This document shows, in pieces, positions 1-9,999 of a stretch of 64,000 bases of DNA (its first letter is position 1; each line of letters starts with the position of its first letter). The notes below the pieces were generated by a model, which was not told where the DNA came from, did not search any database, and saw only the letters and a list, made by a program, of their open reading frames with translations. A program made the translations under genes and the position numbers. Source of the stretch: Paratinospora sagittata (lineage: Eukaryota > Streptophyta > Magnoliopsida > Ranunculales > Menispermaceae); the NCBI GenBank assembly GCA_035771175.1, contig CM069606.1, positions 31,864,316 through 31,928,315 of the forward strand. Reading direction: 5' to 3'.

Positions 1-638
1 ACAAAAAATTATCCTTACCAAATAATAGTTGATTTTGGTAATTTAACTTGGGGAAATAACAATTAGAGAAATCATATATTAAATTTTCTAATTGTATAAA
101 TTTTAACCTAGATACAAATGCCCATACACAATTCTTATCTGAAATTTTATAAACTATAATACAATATAATATAATGTTTAACCTATATATATACTCATAC
201 ACAATTAATATAATATAATGTTTCTAAATCTTATGATTCATCGATTCACCAATTTGATTCACCAAGGATTCAAGACTATAAAAATATGTCACGTACCAGA
301 TAGATGGATGAAGAAAGTATCTAAACATAAAACACCATGATTATGGTGATATGCTTTTCATACGACACAAATTCTCCCATTACTTGACAGTTGACACTAG
401 GAAATATAGCAGAAAAGATTAAAGAAATGCATATTATTAAACTCTTCACTGTATAAAATAATAGTTTTATAGCATTATTTATTTTACACATCAAATATGA
501 AATTAGTTTTACTGTTTTATAACTCGAAACCTTCATAAGAAATATTAAGATGCCAGAGGCAATTGCTAGCAAGGAAACACATAGAAAGGGAATAATACAA
601 ACATTAAAGTCTCTAATTTTACAAGTGAATGCACTTAC
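1..638 (-). other. Intron 4 of the MATE gene (partial)
   Basis: The exon-4 donor reads GTAAGTGC from 638 downward. No further MATE coding stretch is visible down to base 1, so this is taken as one AT-rich intron of at least 638 bases. Confidence 0.6.
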
Positions 639-1793
639 AGATTTCACACCCATGAACTGCAATATAGGTTTTCCTGCTGAGATCAGGAAAATGGCCTGAA
701 GAAGACCAAGCACTCCACCAAAAAACAGTGCTGATGATGCAGATGGCATGTGTCTACTCTCATTCTCAAGTTTGGTCATCTTGGAATTTCCTTGAAGACT
801 GGATGACAACTGAGGCACAATCTTATCAGAATCTAATTGACAGGAAAAAAAAAAGTGAGTTACTTCTCCAAGTCATTATACAATTGTTGCTACATATCCA
901 TGCATAATCAAAGCAATAAAAACATATTAAAGAGTAGCATACCAACTTGCGTAATTAACTGTTTCATCTCGCTATTTGTAGGAAGTGCCTTTTCTAGGTT
1001 GTCACTTTCTTTTTCTTCGATGTTCCGTCTACCGATAGTATCCTCCTCTGCAACAAATGAAGTCGTTATACTAACAAGTGGGAATATGGCAATCCGAGAT
1101 ACTTGATTGAACACGGCAACAGCAACCCCCACGGCAGCAAGCTCCACTGGACCTAAAAAACAGAAACAGAGGTGTCTTTATATATTGGATTCTTCTAGAA
1201 TCCGGGCAATGACCAATTATTATTGTACAATTGCTCACTGAGAAAGTAGTAACAGATTTTTCCATTTATCTAAGGAAATGAATGCATTTTAAGTACAGAA
1301 ATAGTTTTCAGTATACATAGAGTCATTTCCTTTGATCTACTTTAAAATATACCAAGCTAGAGACAAACCTATGTGACCAATGAACGCTGTGTCAATCAAA
1401 GAAGCAATAGGATCAGCCGTTAAGGCCAGTGCCGCTGGTACAGCAATTCTAAGTATCTCCAATCCAAGCTCATCCTTGTTGAAAACAAGTCTGGCCCCAA
1501 AATCACAGAAATTAATGTTAACCACGCAAAACAAATCATAAAAAGGCAGAACCAAAATCTCAAAAAAAAATAACACCAACAAGTCATTATAATCATATGT
1601 CCAAGGCATGAACCTAAAGTGATCAAGGTGATCTCAGGTGTCTCCAAAAATGAATTCTCAAAACATCAGGTGACATTTGCAGCTCTCTCTTTACACAGAA
1701 GAATGAAATGTACCTTGAATCCTTGAAGAAAACACAAAAAGGCATCTTCTTCTTCCTCCTTCCAGACTGATTCAAACTATCTTCTTCAGCCAT
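639..1793 (-). CDS. DTX42: MATE family citrate/multidrug transporter, DETOXIFICATION 42-like (5' four exons; gene continues off the left edge)
   Basis: Four exons join in phase into 202 codons: 1793-1714, 1490-1369, 1152-943 and 832-639, each with GT/AG borders. The start is the ATG at 1793, followed by a short basic cytosolic leader (residues about 1-27). Exon 2 encodes the first transmembrane segment with PAALALTADPIASLIDTAF, exon 3 encodes GPVELAAVGV and NQVSRIAIFPLVS, then an acidic loop with SFVAEED, and exon 4 carries HMPSASSAL and a transmembrane segment ending FMGVKS. This pattern is typical of the plant MATE subgroup of DTX42/FRD3, proton-coupled citrate exporters used in aluminium tolerance and iron movement. 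The long loop after SFVAEED favours that subgroup over flavonoid MATEs. The remaining exons, about 60% of the usual length near 500 residues, lie outside the window. No frameshift or stop is seen, so the gene is probably active. Membership of the family is seen; citrate as substrate is inferred. Confidence 0.88.
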
Positions 1794-2681
1794 AATTAGA
1801 AGATTGCCAATCCCAAAAATAGACTCCCCCAAGTTGTAAACAAAATCGAGTTTACAATAATTGAGATGAAACTATTTTTTTTTTTTCAAAATTCAAGCTT
1901 CTCCATACCCTGCAGAGTAAAACATATAGAATGATCATTTAGTTTTCATGTTATTTTTCTTCCTTCTTTCCTTTCTCCTTTTCAAAGATACCATTTATTC
2001 AAAACAAGTCATTGACAAAAAAGATAGAAATCAGAACTACCCAGAATTTGACAATGTCAAATGAAACAGAAAATAACGAAAAAAATCAATTAAAAGGGTC
2101 AGAAGATATCAGAAGATACTTTGTCAAATCTATGATGAAAGTGAATACTAACAGCTGTGTACGGAATGAAGACCCTGTTGTGTGTACAAAAAGCCGTTTA
2201 AAAGTGTACTTATATATAAAAGAGTCTCTCCAGAAGCATGCATCAACTGATAAACCCTTCCTCAGTTGAACAAATTTCTCGAAAAACCCATCAGTCAGTA
2301 GTAAGTAAGGTTGGTCCAGATTAACCTAAAAATTACAAAAAAATAATCATAAAAGAAATATATAAAGAAGGGTGTTTTTTATGTTGTTTTTAACATCTTC
2401 CTCTGAGAGGTTGATTCATCCCCAGATGATGCCCGAATACATAGTCATTCTCATAAGGCAACACAACATGACTCATAACTGTGCTGTGTGGAACCCACCA
2501 CCTACTTTCATTTTTCTTCTAACAATGTATGTATTCAGATTCCAGTAGAAATAGAAAACCACAAGAAAAGAAAAAATTAAATTAAATTAAGGAAATCATT
2601 TAATAGCTAATTTAAATGATTTAAATCTTGTATTTCAAAATATAAAGAAGAAACGAAATCCTAACCCTAAATATTTTACCT

Positions 2682-3060
2682 TTTTTCTTCTTCTTGTTCT
2701 TGATCTAAAGAGCCAAAACAACATGATTTCAAGAGGAGAAAGAACTGAAATTCGTGAAGACATATTTTTTTCAAGAATCTTCTTCTCCGGTTCTTTGCTG
2801 GTGTCGTGATTCCTCCATTATTGATCCGAACGAATGACAATAGACTCAATCCACGAACATTCGCCAAAAACCACAAATTTCTTGCTCTTTTTTTTTCCAT
2901 AATTCTCTGTGAATTAAAAATTGGAAAGATATTTATTCTTCGAAACCCTTGTAAAGGCAATCGATTAGCTGTAGATTCGAGCTATATTTCCATGGAAGTT
3001 TGTTGGATTTTTCAGTTCTTTTTGCGATGATGAGTTACGCGGGATATGGCGGGAATCAGA
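2682..3060 (-). other. Possible untranslated first exon and leader intron of the MATE gene
   Basis: A purine-rich stretch ends at a good donor, AAAAAG|GTAAAAT, near 2681 on the minus strand, about 0.9 kb upstream of the ATG at 1793. This would fit an untranslated first exon plus a leader intron. A CTGCAG acceptor candidate lies near 1910, but its upstream tract is purine-rich, so the acceptor is uncertain. A GA repeat at 3075-3093 may lie near the transcription start. Confidence 0.35.
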
Positions 3061-3204
3061 GTGATTTGGGACGGAAAGAGAGAGAGAGAAGGTCGGTAAG
3101 TGAACCGTTAATAAAAATTATTAAATTATTACTACCGATTTAACATGCGAATTAGAGAAAGTTCGATTTTCCTGCAAAAGTGGACCGCCTGATTGCACAA
3201 TGCG

Positions 3205-3256
3205 TGTCACGGGCAACAACGTCACGTGACCACGTTATAGACCGTGCCACGTATGA
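3205..3256. promoter_or_regulatory. Cluster of G-box/ACGT elements upstream of the MATE gene
   Basis: A perfect CACGTG inside the palindrome GTCACGTGAC (3221-3230) is followed by two more ACGT cores at 3232-3235 and 3249-3252. ACGT cores bind plant bZIP factors, and CACGTG also binds bHLH factors. The cluster lies about 150-200 bases upstream of the likely first exon, a usual place for such sites. Function is inferred from position only. Confidence 0.4.
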
Positions 3257-3761
3257 AAACAAAAAAATTGTCATTGCCAAGAAGTTTCCAATCTTCTGTT
3301 ATACTCTCTATTTTCTTTTCTTTTCTTTTTTGACTTTTTTTATTGAAAGATATGACGTGCTTGTCAAGTTATGGAGACGAGTAAAAGTATCATTTAGTGT
3401 TAATAAATTATTTTTTTAAATTCATACATCTAAAAGCTATATATATGTTCAAATCACCTTAGTGATTCTCCCTTATTTTATTCTGAACTGATGTTATTCT
3501 TATCTCTTCTCAAAATGTTACTCTTATCCTTTTTCTATTATGTTTATTTATAATTTTATTTTTTAAAATCTTTTTTCATATTTATTTTTGCATTTACATT
3601 ATTATTGCTCTTATTTAATTTGTTAACACTTTATTTTTTTAAATACCCAACATTTTGTATCATGTAATGTTATATAATTCCAAATGTAGGACAATCCAAA
3701 ATAACACGTTAACTAATTTTACAAAACACAATAAAATAAAATAATATTAAATGTTTTTTTA

Positions 3762-4010
3762 GCCCACCCTGGCAATGGTGGGGTTGGTTCGAGGCTTTGA
3801 AAGATAAAGAGAAAACGTGAGTTCGAGTCCTGACATAGTTACAAGCTATTTGTTATTTGTGAGTGACACCAAGTTCGTATAGTGTCAGGTCGACATATTA
3901 TCTAGTTGGATGTAGAATTAGTCTATTCTTAAGAGATAAGATACCTCACAGGATAAGACGGGTTTAAGGGTCGGTTCTTTCTTCTCTCATAAAAAATAAA
4001 AATTCACCAT
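3762..4010 (+). mobile_element. tRNA-derived SINE-like repeat
   Basis: A pol III B-box-like GAGTTCGAGTCC lies at about 3829, with a weak A-box-like stretch (GGCAATGGTGG) about 55 bases before it. A non-coding body of about 180 bases follows and ends in an A-rich tail near 4000. No clear target duplication was found. An alternative is an old unclassified repeat. Confidence 0.45.
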
Positions 4011-5011
4011 TTCATTATAAATATACACTTCATCACCAAAAAATGCTAGAATTATTAGAAAAAGAAAGTTTAGCAGGACAATACTAAAGTACTAACAATA
4101 TAAAAAAAAAAAAGCCAAAATGTTATATGAAATTGTAGCATGGACCATTGACGAATATTGATGAGAGATAAAGAAACATTGACGAATGACGTTGTCACTT
4201 GTCGTAACACCACTTTTCCTCGATTATTTTTATTTATTATTTATTTTTGTCTGAAAATGATATCTTTGAAAAATACACAAGTCACATAAATTAATTATAT
4301 TTGTGGTTCCCTTTCAGGCGGAGGTTTGTACGAATTGGGACTCATCTATTTCTTCCCACAAAATACGATCAATCAATACTCATTAATAGTTATAGTAGCT
4401 CAGGTTATTACCACACAAAAAGCAAGGTTCTCTTGAAAAGAAAAAAATTTAAAAGCAGTGAAGCCATTGAGACGGCATAAAGAAAGGGATATCAGTGCAT
4501 CAGATTGGAAGAATCTTGAATCAGTTGATGATCATAAACACTCAAATATAAATAAAAAAAACAGGGAGGAGTGAAAAGCAAGGAAAGGTATGGACTTTGA
4601 TACTGAGTACGAGAATGAATTTTTTTTTTTTTTTTTTTTTGTTGCTTGAGAAGAAAATAATATTAATTATCAATTGTATAATCAGTTTTATCACAAAATC
4701 ATATTTTTCGAGAGAAATCGGGTCAGTTTCTAACTCATTAATCCTTTTTTTAAATCGGAGAATTTTTGATTTTAAAGTCATCTCTTTAATTACTCTATTA
4801 ACACTATATTAGCTCATGAAAATGAAATATCAATCGTACTGTAAATACTAGAACATGAATATGTAAGTTGTACTTGTAGTTGCAAGTTAAATTAACGTTT
4901 CTATGATTTAATTAAAGGAAATATCAGAAGGGTTCAAAAGAAATTAATTACTAAACAAATAATTAAAGAGAATAAATAATTAGTATATATAAGAAACAAA
5001 CTGCGAAATAG
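4011..5011. other. AT-rich intergenic DNA
   Basis: No coding region or element was recognised. A 22-base T run lies at about 4619-4640. The short open frames here are fragments of low-complexity sequence. Confidence 0.6.
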
Positions 5012-5045
5012 GCGCTTACCTTGTTCTCTTTCAGAGAGAAGCAAT

Positions 5046-5105
5046 TGAGGGAGGCTGTTTCTCCTACTTCTGCAGTGAGGGAGGCTGTTTCTCCTACTTC
5101 TGCTC
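5046..5105. repeat. 30-bp direct tandem duplication
   Basis: The unit GAGGGAGGCTGTTTCTCC plus its following bases occurs twice in tandem with a 30-base period. The duplication keeps the reading frame of the exon-like stretch that contains it. Confidence 0.85.
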
Positions 5106-5154
5106 CCATTACTGTACCATTCACAAGCGCCAAATGATCAGATACATATGCTTA

Positions 5155-5155
<1 letters not shown>

Positions 5156-5188
<33 letters not shown>
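5156..5188. repeat. (TA)n microsatellite
   Basis: An uninterrupted TA dinucleotide run of about 33 bases lies in the TATA region of the copy-1 module. The copy-2 module has only a short TATATAAATA-like box there. Confidence 0.9.
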
Positions 5189-5189
<1 letters not shown>

Positions 5190-5752
5190 CTAGATAGGCT
5201 ATAGAAGTGCTGTGAAGTCAGTGTCCCACTATCTCCTCCACTAAACCTTAAACAAATTCCCTTAATTCATCTCTCTTAAGCCACAATCAAATGTCGTCCT
5301 TTGCAATGGGTAAAATGAAAAAAATACAGATGAAAGGGATAGTAAAGATTCAAATGGTCATATATTAAAAAAATAAAAATAAAAATAATTGGACTTGGTT
5401 CAATTTGGGTTTTTTGGTGCGAAATTTTAAATGTGCATATATTAAAAAAAATAATAATTTTGTATGTATATTTGAAGTAATCCTAAATTTCTTAATGCAT
5501 ATTTAATAGATTTTAAAATAATTTTTATTATTTTATAAAAAGATATGGGTTACTTATAATTGAATGTTAATTAATACCGATTATGTGCATAAAACTAACA
5601 TCAAAATCTGTGAAAAGATTCACAAAGTTAATGATAAAAAAATAAACAGAAATATTAAGGGGGGCAGAGAGAATGAATAATTTAATTACTAAAAAATAAA
5701 AGAGATCATATTCATGAAAAAATAAAGAAAAAAATTAAAGAAATTAAGGAAA

Positions 5753-6035
5753 CTGCTTACCATGTTCGCTCTTGCAGAGATCGTACAACAAGCTTTAATT
5801 TCTAGTGCTACAGCTCCATTGCCATCCACGATGATCGAGCAATTATCATGAGATATATGTGTGGTTGCTTATTTATATACATAGGTAGGTTATGGAAGTG
5901 CTGTGAAGTCACTCTTCCACTATCTCTCCCCCATTAAACCTTAAAACAAATTCACTTAATTAATTTTCGCTTTTTCGTCACAATCCACTGTGTCGTCCTT
6001 TCCTGTGGCTAAAATGAAAAAAATAAAATAATGAC
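5753..6035 (-). other. Promoter/first-exon-like module, copy 2
   Basis: This is the diverged direct duplicate of 5012-5330. It has a TATATAAATA box on the minus strand near 5875, then an exon-like stretch ending GAACATG|GTAAGC at 5761. The shared blocks include GAAGTGCTGTGAAGTCA near 5896 and GTCGTCCTTT near 5993. The reading frame is not conserved with copy 1, which argues against a conserved peptide. Confidence 0.35.
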
Positions 6036-6548
6036 TTACAAGTCTAGATGTACGGCATAATTTGAATAAGGTTTTAATTTTTTTTTTAATACTTACATAA
6101 GATCAGAACATAAAATGATGTTAAAGTCGAAACTTTTAAGTAAGATCAAGAAGACGAGCACAATGATAAAAAACATAAAGAGCTTAGATGATGACTGTAT
6201 GAACCAACTATCATGTTCTCACTTTTATTGAAAAAAGAAAAAATTTCATTTATTTGTAAAATGAGAGAATTGAACTTTGGCTTCGAATGAAGAAATTCAA
6301 ATGTACATTATTAAATCTAGCTAACGTTTACAGGTTCCAACAATTTTATTTATAAAAGCAGGCAAGTTTAAGACAAATTTTTCATGTTTAATCTTAAAAG
6401 CAAATGATCTGATTTATACTGTATTCCATTTTTAGGGATAAAAAATATCGTTAATGAACTGTCAAATTAATTATATATACATATAAGAATTTTAAAATTT
6501 ATTACTTCATCTCTTAGTTTCTTTATTTTGGAATAAGTTTAGTACTAT

Positions 6549-7793
6549 CTATTGCATTAAATAAATTGTAACAGCCCTGGCTTGCTCTCTGACAGGCGTG
6601 GGAATAGGAACAGTAGCAGATGAAGTTGTTGGAGTCCGCGGGGCTGATTGCAAAGGACACTGGTACGCTTTATGTCCCTTGTTCCCACATCGATAACATG
6701 TGAAAAGAGGACGATATGCAGATGAAGCTGTCTGCGACGCAGTGCCTGGCATGGAACGCCAACCACTCTGACTGCCTGGTCCCCTATGCGGCCACGGTGC
6801 CCGAACCGACGATCCCTGTGTCGGTGGCCTCGTAACAGACTGTGATATTCTGCCTGCCGGTGGTGGTAACGTTGCTGCTGGAGGAGTAACTGGAATCTCC
6901 ATAGCAGTAGGCCTCTCACCTATCTTTGCCTTTTTCTGTTCACCCCACCATTTTCTGTCCCATCTCTGCCTTCTCGGACTCTGATAAGGTACCTGCTGCT
7001 CTATACCCGCCTGTGATGTGGGCGTTGCCCGTGGTGGCCTATTTTTCATCTCGACTGTCTCATAATCCAGTGCCTGTCGCACTGCCTGATCATAAGTCTG
7101 AACACCAGCAAGAGCTAAACCTTTCTGGATTTGGTCATTAAATCCTTCCCTGAGCCTCTTCATTCGCATCAGATCTGTTTGTACCATCTCAGGGGCAAAC
7201 AAGGCTAGCCTATTGAACTCATATTCATATTCTCTCACAGACATGTTCCCTTGCAGTAATTCTATAAATTGCTTATGCCTTTTATCAACCTCAGACGGGG
7301 GATAGTAAGTCTTGTAGAATACTTCTTTAAACTTATCCCAAGTATCTATGGGTCCTTGAGCTCGGCCTATTGTCTGCCACCATCTCTCAACCTTACTCGA
7401 AAATTTAAAGCGAGCAAGTCTAATCTTGTCCTTATCCCGTACATGCATATCCTCAAATATAGCTTCTATCCGTAGAAGCCAATCCTCAGCAACCTCTAAC
7501 TCTAGACTGCCATCAAATAGAGGCGGTTCTCGTCTCTTAAATGCTTTCATCACATCTTCATATCTGCGAGTCTCTTCTATATCCTCATGAGGCTCTACTG
7601 TCTCCTGCACTGGCACAGGTCGCTCGGCAGACGCACCCGCACTACTGGCGCCAACCTCGGGTACTACAGGTGCTGGCGGCCCCTGTAAATTATCCTGAAG
7701 ACGTGTTATCATACGCATCATCTCAGCATTTTGTCTCTGCTGAGCTATCATCATTTCTTCCAGTTTCTTTAACCTTTCTTCTTGTGGGTCCAT
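6549..7793 (-). CDS. gag: Ty3/gypsy gag polyprotein, open
   Basis: An uninterrupted frame of 414 codons from the ATG at 7793, chosen because the polar coiled-coil start (DPQEERLKKLEEMM) follows it; an in-frame ATG also lies at 7829. Residues about 5-45 form a coiled coil. The central retrotransposon gag domain runs from about residue 95 to 240, with AEDWLLRIEAIF, VERWWQTI and QGNMSVREYEYEF. An intact CCHC zinc knuckle (CYRCGNKGHKAYQC) sits near residue 370. The frame runs through PVREQARA, where pol would normally continue, then 7 codons of flanking DNA to the stop. Gag forms the virus-like particle and binds the RNA. Intact gag without pol points to a non-autonomous element that would depend on another element's enzymes. 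Confidence 0.85.
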   Translation of the reverse strand: MDPQEERLKKLEEMMIAQQRQNAEMMRMITRLQDNLQGPPAPVVPEVGASSAGASAERPVPVQETVEPHEDIEETRRYEDVMKAFKRREPPLFDGSLELEVAEDWLLRIEAIFEDMHVRDKDKIRLARFKFSSKVERWWQTIGRAQGPIDTWDKFKEVFYKTYYPPSEVDKRHKQFIELLQGNMSVREYEYEFNRLALFAPEMVQTDLMRMKRLREGFNDQIQKGLALAGVQTYDQAVRQALDYETVEMKNRPPRATPTSQAGIEQQVPYQSPRRQRWDRKWWGEQKKAKIGERPTAMEIPVTPPAATLPPPAGRISQSVTRPPTQGSSVRAPWPHRGPGSQSGWRSMPGTASQTASSAYRPLFTCYRCGNKGHKAYQCPLQSAPRTPTTSSATVPIPTPVREQARAVTIYLMQ

Positions 7794-7965
7794 GATTGCC
7801 TGATACTTCCCTTTCAATCTGCCATTCACAGAGATAAAGGAGCATATAAGTCAGACAATCCGATTACTCAATCTTTATAGATACGTAATTTACCCGTACA
7901 TAAACCCATAAAACAAACATAAGATACTAAAGCTTTTAATCTTTTAGGCTTTTAATCCTAAATGT

Positions 7966-7978
7966 GGCTCTGATACCA
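7966..7978 (-). other. Primer-binding site of gypsy-3
   Basis: On the minus strand TGGTATCAGAGCC, complementary to the 3' end of initiator Met tRNA, lies directly after the LTR end at 7979. It fixes the element's orientation. Confidence 0.9.
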
Positions 7979-9224
7979 TGTCACGACGCCTCTGACGTAG
8001 GCTGACGTCATGACCGGCACAGTGTACTATACACTGTACATACTCGTATACAGTATACAATACACTGTCAGCCTTCACGTAGTCTCACAATAATTCCCAA
8101 AAGTTACATCAATTTTTTTTTTCATATACCACACATCAAATCAAATCAAATATATATAGATAATCATTCCACTCACATTTATTCCATTCATTCCACAAAT
8201 GAAAGTCTCATCTGATAAATATCTATGATTATCTCATTTCATCATCCTCAAGCAGTATATAATATTACCACACAACCCATCTAGGTGATATTACATATAT
8301 ATAGTGTGTGATAATTATACATATTAAAATAACAAAAATATGATCTATTTCCGCCAAGCATACCTACACGTACCAGACGAAGGTTCACGTGATTATCACT
8401 CACGGAGTTTTCTTTTTCCTTTCGACTCAATACCTGAAATATTGGAGGAAATGGGATGAGCAAACAACAGCTCAGTGAATATAGTTCTTGAGATGGCAAT
8501 TATATACATTTAGAGAAATATGACATTTAAAATCATTTCAAACACTTATTCAACACATGCATCATTCAACGAATATATCATACATGTCAACAACATAAAT
8601 TGCATAAAATTTCAATAACATAATACACAATCTCCCTCCTCCGCAAGGCAAGAGAGCGGGTCTAACCCTTGTATGGCCGTACAAGGTAGACACAACTTCT
8701 TATCACCCAATTCACAATCATTTCAAGGATCGCAACCCTTGTTAGGATAGACCTACTGACAATGAGGACTCGCAAAACCTCATCCGGGTCTAATTCCTAA
8801 CGAAATGACAATGAGGATTTGCAAAACCTCATCATTTCAAACTTCAATTGTTAAAATCAGTTTGCATGATCCATAAAACTCAATGTATATATAAATATAC
8901 CATGCATACAAGCAAACATTTTATATATGTATAATGTCATACAAGAACCAAGTCAATGAAACTATACTCGTAGTGGGTTTTCTAAGCCAACCTCTAAAAT
9001 TGAGCAACAATAAACATCATTGTTTCCTCAAAAGCGTTTATCCATGCCCTTAAGCCTCAATTTAAACACTGAAATTATCCATAGAGTATCATGAGAATCA
9101 TCATTTATAAATATCAAACCAGTACTATTCACTTTTTACTATTTACTATTCACTGTTCACAATACTATTCATTTTTCACTGTTCACAGTTCACAGTACTA
9201 TCCATTTTTCACTATTTACTATTT

Positions 9225-9256
<32 letters not shown>

Positions 9257-9994
9257 GTCACTATTTATATCACTATTCATCCGAAAGTTGTAAATTGTAT
9301 TAAAATTGTCAAATGGTCTCCAAAAATCATAAAATTGAATCTAACCACATATTCGGGATCCCGAGAGTTTAGGGAACGTTTTTCTACTTTTCTAGCGGAT
9401 TTTTATTCATATTGGGTAAAAACCTCAATTTTTGAAAATGCCGTAAAACGGCTCCCACAGTCAAAATTACTCCGCTAGAAAGTTTACATCTAGCTTAAAT
9501 ATCAATTTTACAAAGAAATAAAGTAGAAATCGCTTACCTCGGGTTCGGATCTCCCTCCGTTTCCCCTTCTTTCTTCCTTCCTTCCATTCCTTCTCTCTGC
9601 ACTTCTTCTCCTCCTTCTCTTTCTTTTGCAACTTCTTTTTTTTTTCTTTTTTTTTCTTTGTTTTCTCTTGTCGGCAAAGAGATAAGTGCCTTATTTTGTT
9701 TTTTATTATTTGATTTTAATTTTGATCTCATGCTCCTCATACAAGTTAACAAACCAACTTCCTCATCTATTAATTAAGTTAATTTAACTCCAATTCACAT
9801 ATCTAATTAACCAACCCATTCCACTAATAAAACTTATATGCTTTATTTAATAATTATATTTATTTGCTCATACGTATCAAATACGTGTATTATCACGCGT
9901 ATATTTAGCTCATACGTATAAAATACGTGTATGATACCTCTTGATATACGCGTACTTCAACGTATGTATTTTATTAAAATTACGGGGTGTTACA
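7979..9994 (-). repeat. LTR of gypsy-3 (family Y)
   Basis: About 2.0 kb, starting TGTAACACCCCG and ending ...CGTCGTGACA on the minus strand. A second copy of the family lies in plus orientation at 56952-59113, sharing both ends of the body (for example CACTGTGCCGGTCATGAC). It contains a low-complexity TTCACTA-type tract at 9120-9275. The element's second LTR is missing. Confidence 0.85.
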
Positions 9995-9999
9995 TAAAT

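Larger units (their letters stand above)
5012..5330 (-). other. Promoter/first-exon-like module, copy 1
   Basis: Read on the minus strand this stretch resembles a second one at 5753-6035: a shared upstream block (GAAGTGCTGTGAAGTCA in plus sense and a C-rich ...CACTATCTC block), a TATA-like tract, then about 100 bases ending in a splice-donor-like AACAAG|GTAAGC (exon end 5020). The exon-like part could encode a short peptide from an ATG in GTAATGGGAGC with a duplicated 10-residue segment. No protein family is recognised. It may be the start of a duplicated gene whose body is lost, or a repeat. Confidence 0.35.
6567..9994 (-). mobile_element. gypsy-3: Ty3/gypsy derivative with one LTR and gag only
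   Basis: In minus-strand order: LTR (9994-7979, TG...CA), primer-binding site, leader, open gag frame, then an abrupt end at 6567 with no protease, RT, RNase H or integrase and no second LTR. TAAAT flanks both ends (6562-6566 and 9995-9999), and the truncated end still finishes ...CTGTTACA, an LTR-like terminus. This suggests either a small gag-only element or a large internal deletion that kept the last bases of the 3' LTR. The TSD lies in AT-rich DNA and may be coincidental. Confidence 0.7.

Noticed and set aside
2012..2269. Open frame of 85 codons on the plus strand
   Set aside because: It lies in the leader/intron of the MATE gene on the opposite strand, is Asn/Lys-rich and shows no family motif.
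9091..9303. Open frame of 70 codons
   Set aside because: It is made of a degenerate TTCACTA repeat inside the gypsy-3 LTR.
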